From JAVDCA01 sp036491235 (GTDB lineage Bacteria > Pseudomonadota > Alphaproteobacteria > Rhizobiales > Xanthobacteraceae): DNA of 37,566 nt. The stretch spans positions 1 to 37,566 of the forward strand of contig DASXCK010000230.1 in the NCBI GenBank assembly GCA_036491235.1, written 5' to 3'. The notes under the pieces were generated by a model that had not been told where the DNA came from, did not search any database, and was given only the letters and a program-made list of their open reading frames with translations. Positions within the stretch are counted from its first letter, which is position 1. Each line of letters begins with the position of its first letter. The position numbers were made by a program, and so were the translations under genes. Below are positions 24,135 through 31,899 of this stretch, one piece after another.

Positions 24135-26437
24135 CATTCCGCGGCCTGCTTCGGTGTCTGTTTCGGTCCTTGCCCGGCCGCATTGATCATCTCCCACACG
24201 CGCGGCGGCGACAGCGGCAGCTCGCGCGGCTCGACACCGAGGTCGGCGAGCGCGTTGGCGACCGCGTTCGCCATCACGCCGCCGGCCGCGATCATGCCGC
24301 CCTCGCCCGCCCCTTTGGCGCCGAGCGGATTGATCGGGGACGGCTTCTCGTCGGTCGCGATGCTGCGCAGGTTGGGGAAATCGCTCGCGGTCGGCAGCAG
24401 GTAGTCCATTAGCGAGCCGGTCAGGAGCTGCCCGTGCTCGTCGTAGACGAGGTGCTCGAGGAACGCGCCGCCGAGGCCCTGTACCAGCGAGCCGATCACC
24501 TGGCCCTTGAGGGTGAGCGGATTGATGATGCGCCCGACATCCTCGACCGCCACATAGTCGAGAATGTCGACGCGCCCGGTCTTGGCGTCGACCGCCACGT
24601 GGGCCGCATGCGCGCCGTACGTCCAGGTGTGCTTCTTGTTGAGGAAGAAGCCCTCGGCCGCGACGCCGGCGAATTCCTTCAGCGCGAGCGCGCGGCCCTC
24701 CGGCCCCGTCACCTTGTCGTCGCCCACCCTGACCGCATCCTCGACGCAGCCGAAGCGTTTTGCCGCCTCGGCGCGGACGGCGGCGCGAAAATTCTCGACC
24801 GCATTGAGCAAGGCCGAGCCGCCCATCACGACCGAGCGCGAGTGATAGGCGCCATAGCCGTCGCTCACGTAGGCGGTCGAGCCGTGCAGCACCTCGCGGA
24901 TGCGCTCGAGCGGCACCTCGAGCGCATCGGCGGCGATCTGCGCGAACACCGTCTCGACCCCCTGCCCGACCGCCGACGAGCCCATGAACACGGTGAAGCT
25001 CGCATCGTCGTTGAGCGCGACCTTGGCGGTCTCCTTTGGCCCGGCGGCGCCGCCCTCGATGAAGCAACCGAGCGCGAGGCCGTGATAGCGGCCGTCGATC
25101 AGCCGGCCCTGCAGCTTGCGCTTCTCGTTCCAGCCGATCTCGGCGAGGCAGCGGTCGAGCGTCGACTGATAATCGCCGCTGTCGAGCTCGTCCTTGCTCT
25201 CGAACGGCGTGATGGTGGCGAGCCGGTACGGCATCTCGGCGTCGGCGACGAGATTGCGGCGGCGGAACTCGATGCGATCGAGCCCGAGATCCTTGGCGAC
25301 CATGTCGAGGAGCCGCTCGCGGAAAAAGTCGGTCTCGAACCGCCCCGGACCGCGATAGGTGCCGACCGGCGTCTTGTTGGACATGAACAACGTCACGTCG
25401 ATGTCGATGTTCTCGACGCGGTACGGCCCCGACATGAACTGCGCGATGTTGCGCGAGCCGACCGCGCCGTTGGTGCGCATATAGGCGCCCATGTCCGTAA
25501 AGGTGTGGCCGCGCAGCGCAAGGATTCTGCCGTCGCGCGTGCACGCGATCTCGACGTCGGCCTCCGCCTCGCGCGCGTGGTTCATCGCCATCAGATTCTC
25601 GCGGCGGTCCTCGATCCATTTGACCGGGCGACCGACATGGCGCGCCGCGAACGGGATCAAAAAATCCTCCGGATAGAACTCGCCGCGCGCGCCAAAGCCG
25701 CCACCGACATCGTTCTCGACCATGTCGATCGCGGTCTCGGGCAGCCCGATCTGCGCCGCCAGGATGCGGCGATTGAAGAACGGGACCTTGGCGGCGCCGA
25801 AGACGCGCAGGATGCCGGCCGCCGCGTCCCACTCGGCGAGCACGCCGCGCGGCTCCATGGTGAGCCCGTAGTGGCGCTGCACCTTGAAGCGCTCGCGCCG
25901 GCGATAGGGCGCGTCCTTGAAAGCCGCCGCCGCGTCGCCGCGCTCGGCGCGGAAGACCAACGCCAGGTTGGTGCCCTTGCGCTCGAACAGCACGCTGGCG
26001 TTCTTGGTGGCGCCCGCGCGATCCGTCACCGCCGGCAGCGACTCGATGTCGACATCGATCGCCTCGAGCGCGTCTTCGCCGATGGCGGCACTGTCGGCGA
26101 GCACCACGGCGATCGGTTCGCCCACATAGCGTACCTTGTCGGCCGCGATCACAGGCTGCTCGAACGGCTTGAACTCCGGCAACGGCTGCAGCCGCATCGG
26201 GATGATGGGCGGGTCGCCCGGCATGTCCTTCGCGGTGATCACCGCATGCACGCCGGCGACCTTGAGCGCCGCCGACGTATCGATCGACCTGATGCGGCCA
26301 TGCGCGACCGAGCTGCGCAGGATTACGGCGTAGAGCATCCCCTCCGGCGCCAGGTCATCGACATACTGGCCCCGGCCGCGCACGAAGCGCAGGTCCTCGC
26401 GCCGTTCGATCGGGGCGCCGATGAAGGTGTTCCTCAT
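24134..26437 (-). CDS. Molybdenum hydroxylase large (Mo-binding) subunit, xanthine dehydrogenase / CoxL family, copy 1
   Basis: A 767-residue molybdopterin-binding subunit. Domain signs in order: IERREDLRFVRGRGQYVDD at the N-terminus, the GGGFGARGEFYPED loop, GTYRGPGRFETDFFRERL, GSSAVGQGVETVFAQIAADAL, and the catalytic glutamate near residue 712 in GAKGAGEGG. The active-site loop reads TYRGPGR, not the AYRCSFR of true CO dehydrogenase, so it is a hydroxylase of an aldehyde or (hetero)aromatic compound rather than a CO oxidiser. ATG 26437 overlaps the stop of the 2Fe-2S subunit gene (ATGA). It closely resembles the second copy at 29592-31874. Confidence 0.93.
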   Translation of the reverse strand: MRNTFIGAPIERREDLRFVRGRGQYVDDLAPEGMLYAVILRSSVAHGRIRSIDTSAALKVAGVHAVITAKDMPGDPPIIPMRLQPLPEFKPFEQPVIAADKVRYVGEPIAVVLADSAAIGEDALEAIDVDIESLPAVTDRAGATKNASVLFERKGTNLALVFRAERGDAAAAFKDAPYRRRERFKVQRHYGLTMEPRGVLAEWDAAAGILRVFGAAKVPFFNRRILAAQIGLPETAIDMVENDVGGGFGARGEFYPEDFLIPFAARHVGRPVKWIEDRRENLMAMNHAREAEADVEIACTRDGRILALRGHTFTDMGAYMRTNGAVGSRNIAQFMSGPYRVENIDIDVTLFMSNKTPVGTYRGPGRFETDFFRERLLDMVAKDLGLDRIEFRRRNLVADAEMPYRLATITPFESKDELDSGDYQSTLDRCLAEIGWNEKRKLQGRLIDGRYHGLALGCFIEGGAAGPKETAKVALNDDASFTVFMGSSAVGQGVETVFAQIAADALEVPLERIREVLHGSTAYVSDGYGAYHSRSVVMGGSALLNAVENFRAAVRAEAAKRFGCVEDAVRVGDDKVTGPEGRALALKEFAGVAAEGFFLNKKHTWTYGAHAAHVAVDAKTGRVDILDYVAVEDVGRIINPLTLKGQVIGSLVQGLGGAFLEHLVYDEHGQLLTGSLMDYLLPTASDFPNLRSIATDEKPSPINPLGAKGAGEGGMIAAGGVMANAVANALADLGVEPRELPLSPPRVWEMINAAGQGPKQTPKQAAE

Positions 26438-26916
26438 CCGGCCTTGCCTTCGCTCTTGCGGTAGGCGCTGCGCGCGTCGAGCACAGCCTCGACGATCGAG
26501 ATGTAGCCCGTGCAGCGGCAAATGTTGCCGGAGAGCACCTCGCGCACACGATCGGCATCGCAGTCGGGCTCCTCGGTGAGGAGCGCATGCGCGGTGGTGA
26601 TCATGCCCGGCGTGCAGAAACCGCACTGCAGCGCGTGATGCCGTCGGAACGACGCCTGCAGCGGCGTGAGTTCGTCGTCGTTGGAGAGACCCTCGATGGT
26701 GGTGACGCTGCGCCCCTCCGCCTGTACGGCGAGCATCAGGCAGGAGCGCACCGCCTCGCCGTCGAGCAGCACCGTGCAGGCGCCGCACACGCCGTGCTCG
26801 CAGCCCAGATGGGTGCCGGTGAGCCGCAGCACCTGCCGCAGGCAGTCCGCGAGCGTCATGCGCGGCTCAACCGTAACCTCGACCGCCTTGCCGTTGACTT
26901 CGAACTTCGTCGCCAT
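26434..26916 (-). CDS. Molybdenum hydroxylase small 2Fe-2S subunit (CoxS-like)
   Basis: A 160-residue electron-transfer subunit with two 2Fe-2S clusters. The plant-ferredoxin-type cluster is held by Cys39, Cys44, Cys47 and Cys59 (GCEHGVCGACTVLLDG). The second is held by Cys98, Cys101, Cys133 and Cys135 (QCGFCTPGM, GNICRCTGY). It passes electrons from the Mo centre to the FAD subunit. It overlaps the Mo subunit gene by four bases and lies 23 bases after the FAD subunit gene, giving the order FAD, FeS, Mo known from carboxydotroph operons. Confidence 0.95.
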   Translation of the reverse strand: MATKFEVNGKAVEVTVEPRMTLADCLRQVLRLTGTHLGCEHGVCGACTVLLDGEAVRSCLMLAVQAEGRSVTTIEGLSNDDELTPLQASFRRHHALQCGFCTPGMITTAHALLTEEPDCDADRVREVLSGNICRCTGYISIVEAVLDARSAYRKSEGKAG

Positions 26917-26939
26917 CTGGGCTCCGTTGCGGGCCTGGT

Positions 26940-27797
26940 TCAGCCTGCCGCCGCCATGAGCGCACGCTCGACCATGGTGCCGACCAGCGAGCGACGATAA
27001 GCGGCGCTCGCGTGGATGTCTTCCTGCGGCTCGACCGCCGCGCTGGTGGCGGCCGCCGCACGCGCGATGACATCGGCATCGATGCGGGCACCGTTGAGCA
27101 CGGCCTCGACCGGCGAGAGCCGCGCCGGGCGGTCGCCGACGCCGATCACGCCTACATGCGCGTTCGCGGCGCGGCCGGCCGTGTCCTGGTCGTAGAAGAC
27201 GGCGGCCGCCGCGATGGCGAAATCACCACGCCGCAGCGAAAACTCCTCGAAGCCGAAGCGGCGCTCCGCCGGCCACGCCGGCAGGCGGATCTCGGTGATG
27301 ATCTCATCAGGCGCGAGCGCAGTTTCGAGCGCGCCGACGAAGAATTCGGCGGCCGGGATCACGCGCGACCCGGCTTTGCCGGTCACTGCGATTTCCGCGT
27401 CGCACGTCACGACGATGCCCGGCATCTCGGCCGCCGGATCGGCATGCGCGACACTGCCGCCGACCGTGCCGCGGTTGCGGATCTGGTAATGCGCGACATG
27501 ATGGACGGCCGCGACCAGCAGCGGATGGGCGCGCGCGAGCCGCGCGTCGTCGAGAATGTCGCGCCAGCGCACCATGGCACCGAGCCGCACGCCCGAAGCG
27601 TCGATGCCGATCTCGTTGAGACCGGGCAGCTTGCGCAAGTCGACCAGCAGCGCCGGCGAGGCGACGCGGAACGCGAGCATCGGCACCAGCGACTGGCCGC
27701 CCGCGATCGCCTTGGCCTCGCCGTCGTGGGCGGCGAGCAACGTCACCGCTTCGGCCAGCGTCGTCGGACACGCGTAATCGAAGGCAGGCAGTTTCAT
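26940..27797 (-). CDS. Molybdenum hydroxylase FAD-binding subunit (CoxM-like)
   Basis: A 285-residue flavoprotein subunit. FAD motifs are AGGQSLVP at residues 32-39 and TVGGSVAHADPAAEMP starting at residue 111. The C-terminal CO_deh_flav_C region includes EEFSLRRGDFAIAAAAV. It passes electrons to an acceptor, perhaps quinone or cytochrome. ATG 27797 lacks an obvious Shine-Dalgarno sequence; an upstream start is possible but would pass through the operator. It is the first gene of the three-gene operon, and the putative TetR operator lies 52 bases upstream. Confidence 0.93.
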   Translation of the reverse strand: MKLPAFDYACPTTLAEAVTLLAAHDGEAKAIAGGQSLVPMLAFRVASPALLVDLRKLPGLNEIGIDASGVRLGAMVRWRDILDDARLARAHPLLVAAVHHVAHYQIRNRGTVGGSVAHADPAAEMPGIVVTCDAEIAVTGKAGSRVIPAAEFFVGALETALAPDEIITEIRLPAWPAERRFGFEEFSLRRGDFAIAAAAVFYDQDTAGRAANAHVGVIGVGDRPARLSPVEAVLNGARIDADVIARAAAATSAAVEPQEDIHASAAYRRSLVGTMVERALMAAAG

Positions 27798-27849
27798 CGT
27801 GTGATTTTTCGAACCGGTGCGGCGGGATCGTGCGATTTCGTAGCATCGT

Positions 27850-27867
27850 ATTGACCATTTAGTCAAT
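27850..27867. promoter_or_regulatory. Putative TetR operator, copy 2 (between the Mo-hydroxylase operon and the divergent gene)
   Basis: ATTGACCATTTAGTCAAT: the same palindrome with one mismatch in the right arm. It lies 52 bases upstream of the FAD-subunit ATG and 135 bases before the divergent decarboxylase-like gene, so it may control one or both. Confidence 0.8.
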
Positions 27868-27893
27868 TACGGGCAACTTCCGCCCAACGTCAT

Positions 27894-27983
27894 CGTCATG
27901 CCCGGCCTCGTGCCGGGCATCCACGTCTTTGCGGCGTCACGGCGCGAAAGACGCGGATGGCCGGCACGAGGCCGGCCATGACG
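27894..27983. repeat. REP-like repeat (CGTCATGCCCGGCCT family), copy 1
   Basis: A long inverted repeat: CGTCATGCCCGGCCTCGTGC and its partner GGCACGAGGCCGGCCATGACG, with ATCCACGTCTT and the near-inverse AAGACGCGGAT inside. The same family occurs at 37069-37198. It lies between the operator and the start of the plus-strand gene. Confidence 0.85.
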
Positions 27984-28002
27984 GCAAAGATTAGGGATGC
28001 CC

Positions 28003-28992
28003 ATGGCCCTGCCGCTCAGCCTGTCCGTCTGCGACTACGACCGCACGCGCGCGATCTTCGACGGCCGCGCGCCGATCGAGGGCTGCGACGTCAGCGCCGT
28101 CAATCTGGAGCCGGAGGAGTCGTTCCACCGCGCCTTCAAGTTCGCCGAGTTCGACGTCAGCGAAATCTCGATGAGCAGCTACACCATGACCACCGCGCGC
28201 GGCGACGCGCAGTACGTCGCGGTGCCGGCCTTCGTGTCGCGCCTGTTTCGCCACAGCAGCCTTTACGTGCGCACCGACCGCGGCATCAAGACGCCGAAAG
28301 ACCTCAGGGGCAAGACGATTGGCCTGCCCGAATACCAGATGACCGCCAATGTATGGGTGCGCGGCATCCTGCAGGACGAGTACGGCGTCAAACCGGCCGA
28401 CATCAAATGGCGGCGCGGCGGCCTGGAGGACGCCGGACGCGAGGAACGCGCCCGCATCAATCTGCCGCCCGAGATCGAGCTGATCCAGGTGCCGAACGAC
28501 CGCACGCTGTCGCAGATGCTCGCAGCCGGCGAGATCGACGGCGTCCTCTCGGCGCGCGCGCCGAGCTGTTTCCTCGCCGGCGCGGCCAATGTCGGGCGGC
28601 TGTTTCCGAACTATCCCGAGATCGAGGCCGCCTACTACCAGAAGACGCGCATCTTCCCGATCATGCACGCGATCGGCATCCGCCGCTCGCTGGCCGAGAA
28701 GCACCCCTGGCTCGCGGTCAGCGTCTACAAGGCCTTCGTCAAGGCGAAGCAGATCGCGATGGCCGAGCTCGGCCAGATCGGCCACCTCGCCGTGTCCCTG
28801 CCCTGGCCGGTCGCCGCCTACGATCACGCCTGTGCGTCGCTCGGCCCGGGCTACTGGAGCTATGGCGCGCACGAGAACCGCCACGTGCTCGAGACGCTCG
28901 CCCGCTACTCGTTCGAGCAAGGCCTCTCGGTGCGCGAGCTCCCGTTCGAAGAGATGTTCGCACCGTCGACCTACGAGCTGACGAAGATCTGA
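28003..28992 (+). CDS. 4,5-dihydroxyphthalate decarboxylase-like / periplasmic-binding-fold protein
   Basis: A 329-residue protein with the type 2 periplasmic-binding fold seen in 4,5-dihydroxyphthalate decarboxylases (Pht5-like) and NMT1/SsuA-type proteins. Family signs are SVCDYDRTRAIFDG at the N-terminus, AFKFAEFDVSEISMSSY, LRGKTIGLPEYQMTANVW, GEIDGVLSARAP and the FPIMHAIGI region. It has no signal peptide, so a cytoplasmic decarboxylase or ring-modifying enzyme is more likely than a transport protein. ATG 28003 has AGGGA six bases upstream; ATG 27997 is possible. Divergent from the Mo-hydroxylase operon, with an operator in between. Confidence 0.8.
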   Translation: MALPLSLSVCDYDRTRAIFDGRAPIEGCDVSAVNLEPEESFHRAFKFAEFDVSEISMSSYTMTTARGDAQYVAVPAFVSRLFRHSSLYVRTDRGIKTPKDLRGKTIGLPEYQMTANVWVRGILQDEYGVKPADIKWRRGGLEDAGREERARINLPPEIELIQVPNDRTLSQMLAAGEIDGVLSARAPSCFLAGAANVGRLFPNYPEIEAAYYQKTRIFPIMHAIGIRRSLAEKHPWLAVSVYKAFVKAKQIAMAELGQIGHLAVSLPWPVAAYDHACASLGPGYWSYGAHENRHVLETLARYSFEQGLSVRELPFEEMFAPSTYELTKI

Positions 28993-29027
28993 CGCCTCGT
29001 GCCCCGGATGCGCTGCAGCGGCGCGCA

Positions 29028-29096
29028 CGCAAATCGGGCCTGCCCGATTTGCGCATGGATTTTTGGCGATCTCGGGTAAATCAAACCCGAGATCGC
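29028..29096. terminator. Tandem hairpins in a convergent intergenic region
   Basis: Two strong stems: a 12-bp stem (CGCAAATCGGGC / GCCCGATTTGCG, 2-base loop, 29028-29053), followed shortly by TTTTT, and a 12-bp stem (GCGATCTCGGGT / ACCCGAGATCGC, 7-base loop, 29066-29096). They sit between convergent genes and can end transcription from both sides. The pair also looks like a dispersed Bradyrhizobium-type repeat. Confidence 0.75.
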
Positions 29097-29132
29097 TGTG
29101 CTGGTGCAGTGTCGATCCGGGCGCAGGCGCGC

Positions 29133-29459
29133 TTACTTGCATCTACCGGCGTGAGCGAGCTGAACCTTGGCCGCCAGCCGATCGCAGTTGTTTCCGTAGG
29201 TCTTCCCATTGCAGCCGCAGACCGGCCTGAAGATCTTGGTGCAGAACCTCGGCACCTTGACGCATGTACCCGAGGCGTCCGCGATCTTGCAGGATCCCGG
29301 CCTGTGATCGCAAAACAGCCCGCGGTCGCACTTGATGCCCGCGATGCCGCCACACATCTTGCCCGCACCGACGGCGTTCGCGCCGGTCGGGATCAGAACG
29401 GCCAAACCAACGGCCGCCACCAGAACCATCATCACCTGTCGAGAAGACATCGTCGCCAT
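29133..29459 (-). CDS. Secreted Kazal-type protease inhibitor-domain protein
   Basis: A 108-residue protein. A Sec signal peptide (MATMSSRQVMMVLVAAVGLA) ends near TGANA. The mature part is cysteine-rich: an N-terminal block with CGG, KCDRGLFCDHRPGSC and a C-terminal Kazal pattern, CTKIFRPVCGCNGKTYGNNC followed by a final GRC. The VCG-x-x-GKTY-x-N-x-C signature is that of Kazal domains, which inhibit serine proteases. Disulfides would form in the periplasm or outside the cell. ATG 29459 has a GGGAGGAG site. No neighbour explains its role; it sits alone between two Mo-hydroxylase loci. Confidence 0.85.
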   Translation of the reverse strand: MATMSSRQVMMVLVAAVGLAVLIPTGANAVGAGKMCGGIAGIKCDRGLFCDHRPGSCKIADASGTCVKVPRFCTKIFRPVCGCNGKTYGNNCDRLAAKVQLAHAGRCK

Positions 29460-29591
29460 CTGCTCCTCCCTGTTCTGGATGTTCGGCGGCGATCCGATCC
29501 GCGGCATCCGCAGCGCGGATGTCGTGCTCGTCGCCCCAAACGATCGAATACTATCTCAGAGGGAGTGATTTATAAATACCATTATAGAGCG

Positions 29592-31874
29592 TCAGGCGAT
29601 CTTGTTGATCATCGCCCACACCTTCGGCGGGCTCAGCGGCAGCTCATGCGGCTGCACGCCGAGGGATTTCAGCGCCGCCGCGACCGCGTTGGCGATGATC
29701 CCGCCGACCGGGATGATGCCGCCCTCGCCGGCGCCCTTGGCGCCGAGCGGGTTGTGCGGGGCCGGCTTGTCCTCCAACGCGACCGCGTGGATCGACGGAA
29801 AGTCGCTCGCGGTCGGCATCAGGTAGTCGACGAGCGTCCCGGTGAGCAGCTGGCCGTCGGCATCGTAGACCAGATGCTCCATCAAGGCGCCGCCGAGGCC
29901 CTGGACGATCGCGCCCACGCACTGGCCATGCAGCGTCTCGGGATTGATGATGCGCCCGACGTCCTCGACCGCCACATAGTCGAGCACGTCGATCGCCCCG
30001 GTCTTCGGATCGACGGCCACCTCGGCCGCGTGCGCGCCATAGCTGTAGGTGCGCTTGCTGCTGGCAAAAGTGCCGTCCGCCGCGATGTTGTCGGCGGCAA
30101 GATCGGCCCAAGCGAGCGTGCGGCCAGACGGACCCACAACCGTCATCTGATCGAGCGTGACCTCGCCCGCCGGGCAGCCCAAGCGCTTCGCGGCCGCCGC
30201 GCGGATCATCTCCTTGAGCTTCCCGGCGGCGTCGATCACCGCCGAGCCGCCCATCACGACGGAGCGCGAGCTGTAGGAGCCGAACCCTTCGGCCAGAAGA
30301 TCGGTCGAGCCGTGCAAGACAGCCGCGATGCCATCCATCGGGAGATCGAGCGCATCGGCCGCGATCTGCGCGAACACCGTCTCGACGCCCTGCCCGATCC
30401 CGGACGATCCGATATGCACCACGACGCGGCCGTCCGGCCGCAGCATCAGCCGTGCGTTCTCGCGCGGGCCGGAGGCGCCGCCCTCGATGTAGCAGCCGAT
30501 GGCGCAGCCGCGATAACGGCCATCGATCAGGCGGCCCTGCCGCGCGGACCGATCGGCCCAGCCGAATTCCTTCAGGCAGCGATCGAGCGTCGCCGCATAA
30601 TCGCCGCTGTCGGTCTCGGTCTCGACATGCAGCGGCTCGACGGTCGCGAGGCGATAGGGCTGCGCGCTTTCCGCGATCAGGTTGCGCCGGCGCAGCGCGA
30701 CCCGGTCGATGCCGAGATCGTCGGCCACGAGATCGATCAGCCGCTCGCGGAAGAAGTCGGCCTCGTAGCGGCCCGGCCCCCGATAGGTGCCGACCGGCGT
30801 CTTGTTGGTGACGAGCGGCGAGACCTCGATGCGGATATTGGGGATGTCGTAGGGCCCGGAAAGCACCTGCGAGATGTTGCGGGCCGGCGTCGCACCCGCG
30901 GTGCGCACATAAGCGCCAAAATCGCAAAAGGCCTCGCCCACCAGCGCGATGAACCGGCCGTCGCGGTCGCAAGCGAGCGCGAGCTCGATCTCGGCGTCGC
31001 GCGCGTGATTGCAGGCGAGCAGGTTCTCGCGCCGGTCCTCGATCCATTTCACCGGCCGGCCGGTCAACCGCGCCGCGAACGGAATCAAGAAATCCTCCGG
31101 ATAGAACTCGCCGCGCGCGCCAAATCCTCCGCCGACGTCGTTCTCGACCATGCGGATCGCGTTTTCGGGCAGGCCGATCAGGGCGGACAGGATGCGCCGG
31201 TTGGGAAACGCGATCTTGGCCGCGCCGAACACGCTGAGCTTCCCGGCCGCCGCATCCCAGTGCGCCAGGAGTCCCCGCGGTTCCATCGGCACCGCGGTGT
31301 GGCGTTGGACCTTGAAGCGCTCGCGCCGCACATAGGGCGCGGCCGCGAGCGCCGCCGCGGCATCGCCCTTGGCGGCCGTCAGCGTCGCCGTCACATTCGT
31401 CACGTCATCGAACAAGCGAACTTCGCCCGTGCGCGCGGCATCGCGATCCGCGACGGCCGCAAGCACCTCGATATCGGCATTGATCGCCTCGAGCGCGTCC
31501 TCGGCGAGCGCCGGGCTCTCGGCGACCACCACGGCGAGCGGCTCGCCGACGTAGCGGACCTTGCGGTCGGCAAGCACCGGCTGCTGATACGGCTTGAACG
31601 CCGGCAGCACGTCGAGCCGCTGCGGGATCATCGGCATCTTGCCGAGGTCGGCCGCAACGATCACCGCATGCACGCCCGGACAGGCTCGCGCCGCCGATAC
31701 GTCGATAGCGCGGATGCGGCCATGCGGCACCGAACTGCGCAGGATCGCGGCATGCAGCATGCCGTCGAGCGCGAGATCGCCGACGTATTCGCCGCGTCCG
31801 CGCAAAAAGCGCAAATCTTCGATTCGCTCGACCGGGCTGCCGACCAGGCGGTTGGTCGTTCTGACGTGCTCCAT
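29592..31874 (-). CDS. Molybdenum hydroxylase large (Mo-binding) subunit, copy 2
   Basis: A 760-residue paralogue of the Mo subunit at 24134-26437. It shares long near-identical stretches with it, including VENDVGGGFGARGEFYPED, KWIEDRRENL, GTYRGPGRYEADFFRERL and the catalytic glutamate near residue 717 in GAKGAGEGG. It has the same TYRGPGR loop, so a related but distinct substrate is likely. No FAD or FeS subunit gene is next to it, so it may share those of the first operon. The ATG at 31874 has a weak ribosome site and lies 25 bases after the aldehyde dehydrogenase stop. Confidence 0.93.
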   Translation of the reverse strand: MEHVRTTNRLVGSPVERIEDLRFLRGRGEYVGDLALDGMLHAAILRSSVPHGRIRAIDVSAARACPGVHAVIVAADLGKMPMIPQRLDVLPAFKPYQQPVLADRKVRYVGEPLAVVVAESPALAEDALEAINADIEVLAAVADRDAARTGEVRLFDDVTNVTATLTAAKGDAAAALAAAPYVRRERFKVQRHTAVPMEPRGLLAHWDAAAGKLSVFGAAKIAFPNRRILSALIGLPENAIRMVENDVGGGFGARGEFYPEDFLIPFAARLTGRPVKWIEDRRENLLACNHARDAEIELALACDRDGRFIALVGEAFCDFGAYVRTAGATPARNISQVLSGPYDIPNIRIEVSPLVTNKTPVGTYRGPGRYEADFFRERLIDLVADDLGIDRVALRRRNLIAESAQPYRLATVEPLHVETETDSGDYAATLDRCLKEFGWADRSARQGRLIDGRYRGCAIGCYIEGGASGPRENARLMLRPDGRVVVHIGSSGIGQGVETVFAQIAADALDLPMDGIAAVLHGSTDLLAEGFGSYSSRSVVMGGSAVIDAAGKLKEMIRAAAAKRLGCPAGEVTLDQMTVVGPSGRTLAWADLAADNIAADGTFASSKRTYSYGAHAAEVAVDPKTGAIDVLDYVAVEDVGRIINPETLHGQCVGAIVQGLGGALMEHLVYDADGQLLTGTLVDYLMPTASDFPSIHAVALEDKPAPHNPLGAKGAGEGGIIPVGGIIANAVAAALKSLGVQPHELPLSPPKVWAMINKIA

Positions 31875-31899
31875 CAACGGCTCACTTCGTTCCCTGTCC

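Noticed and set aside
24434..26464. A long plus-strand frame opposite the first Mo subunit
   Set aside because: It is a shadow of the minus-strand gene whose catalytic motifs are intact; composition is Arg/His/Asp-rich without a recognisable domain.
24134..26916. Aerobic carbon monoxide dehydrogenase
   Set aside because: The gene order fits, but the active-site loop is TYRGPGR and the AYRCSFR motif with the Cu-binding cysteine is missing in both large subunits.
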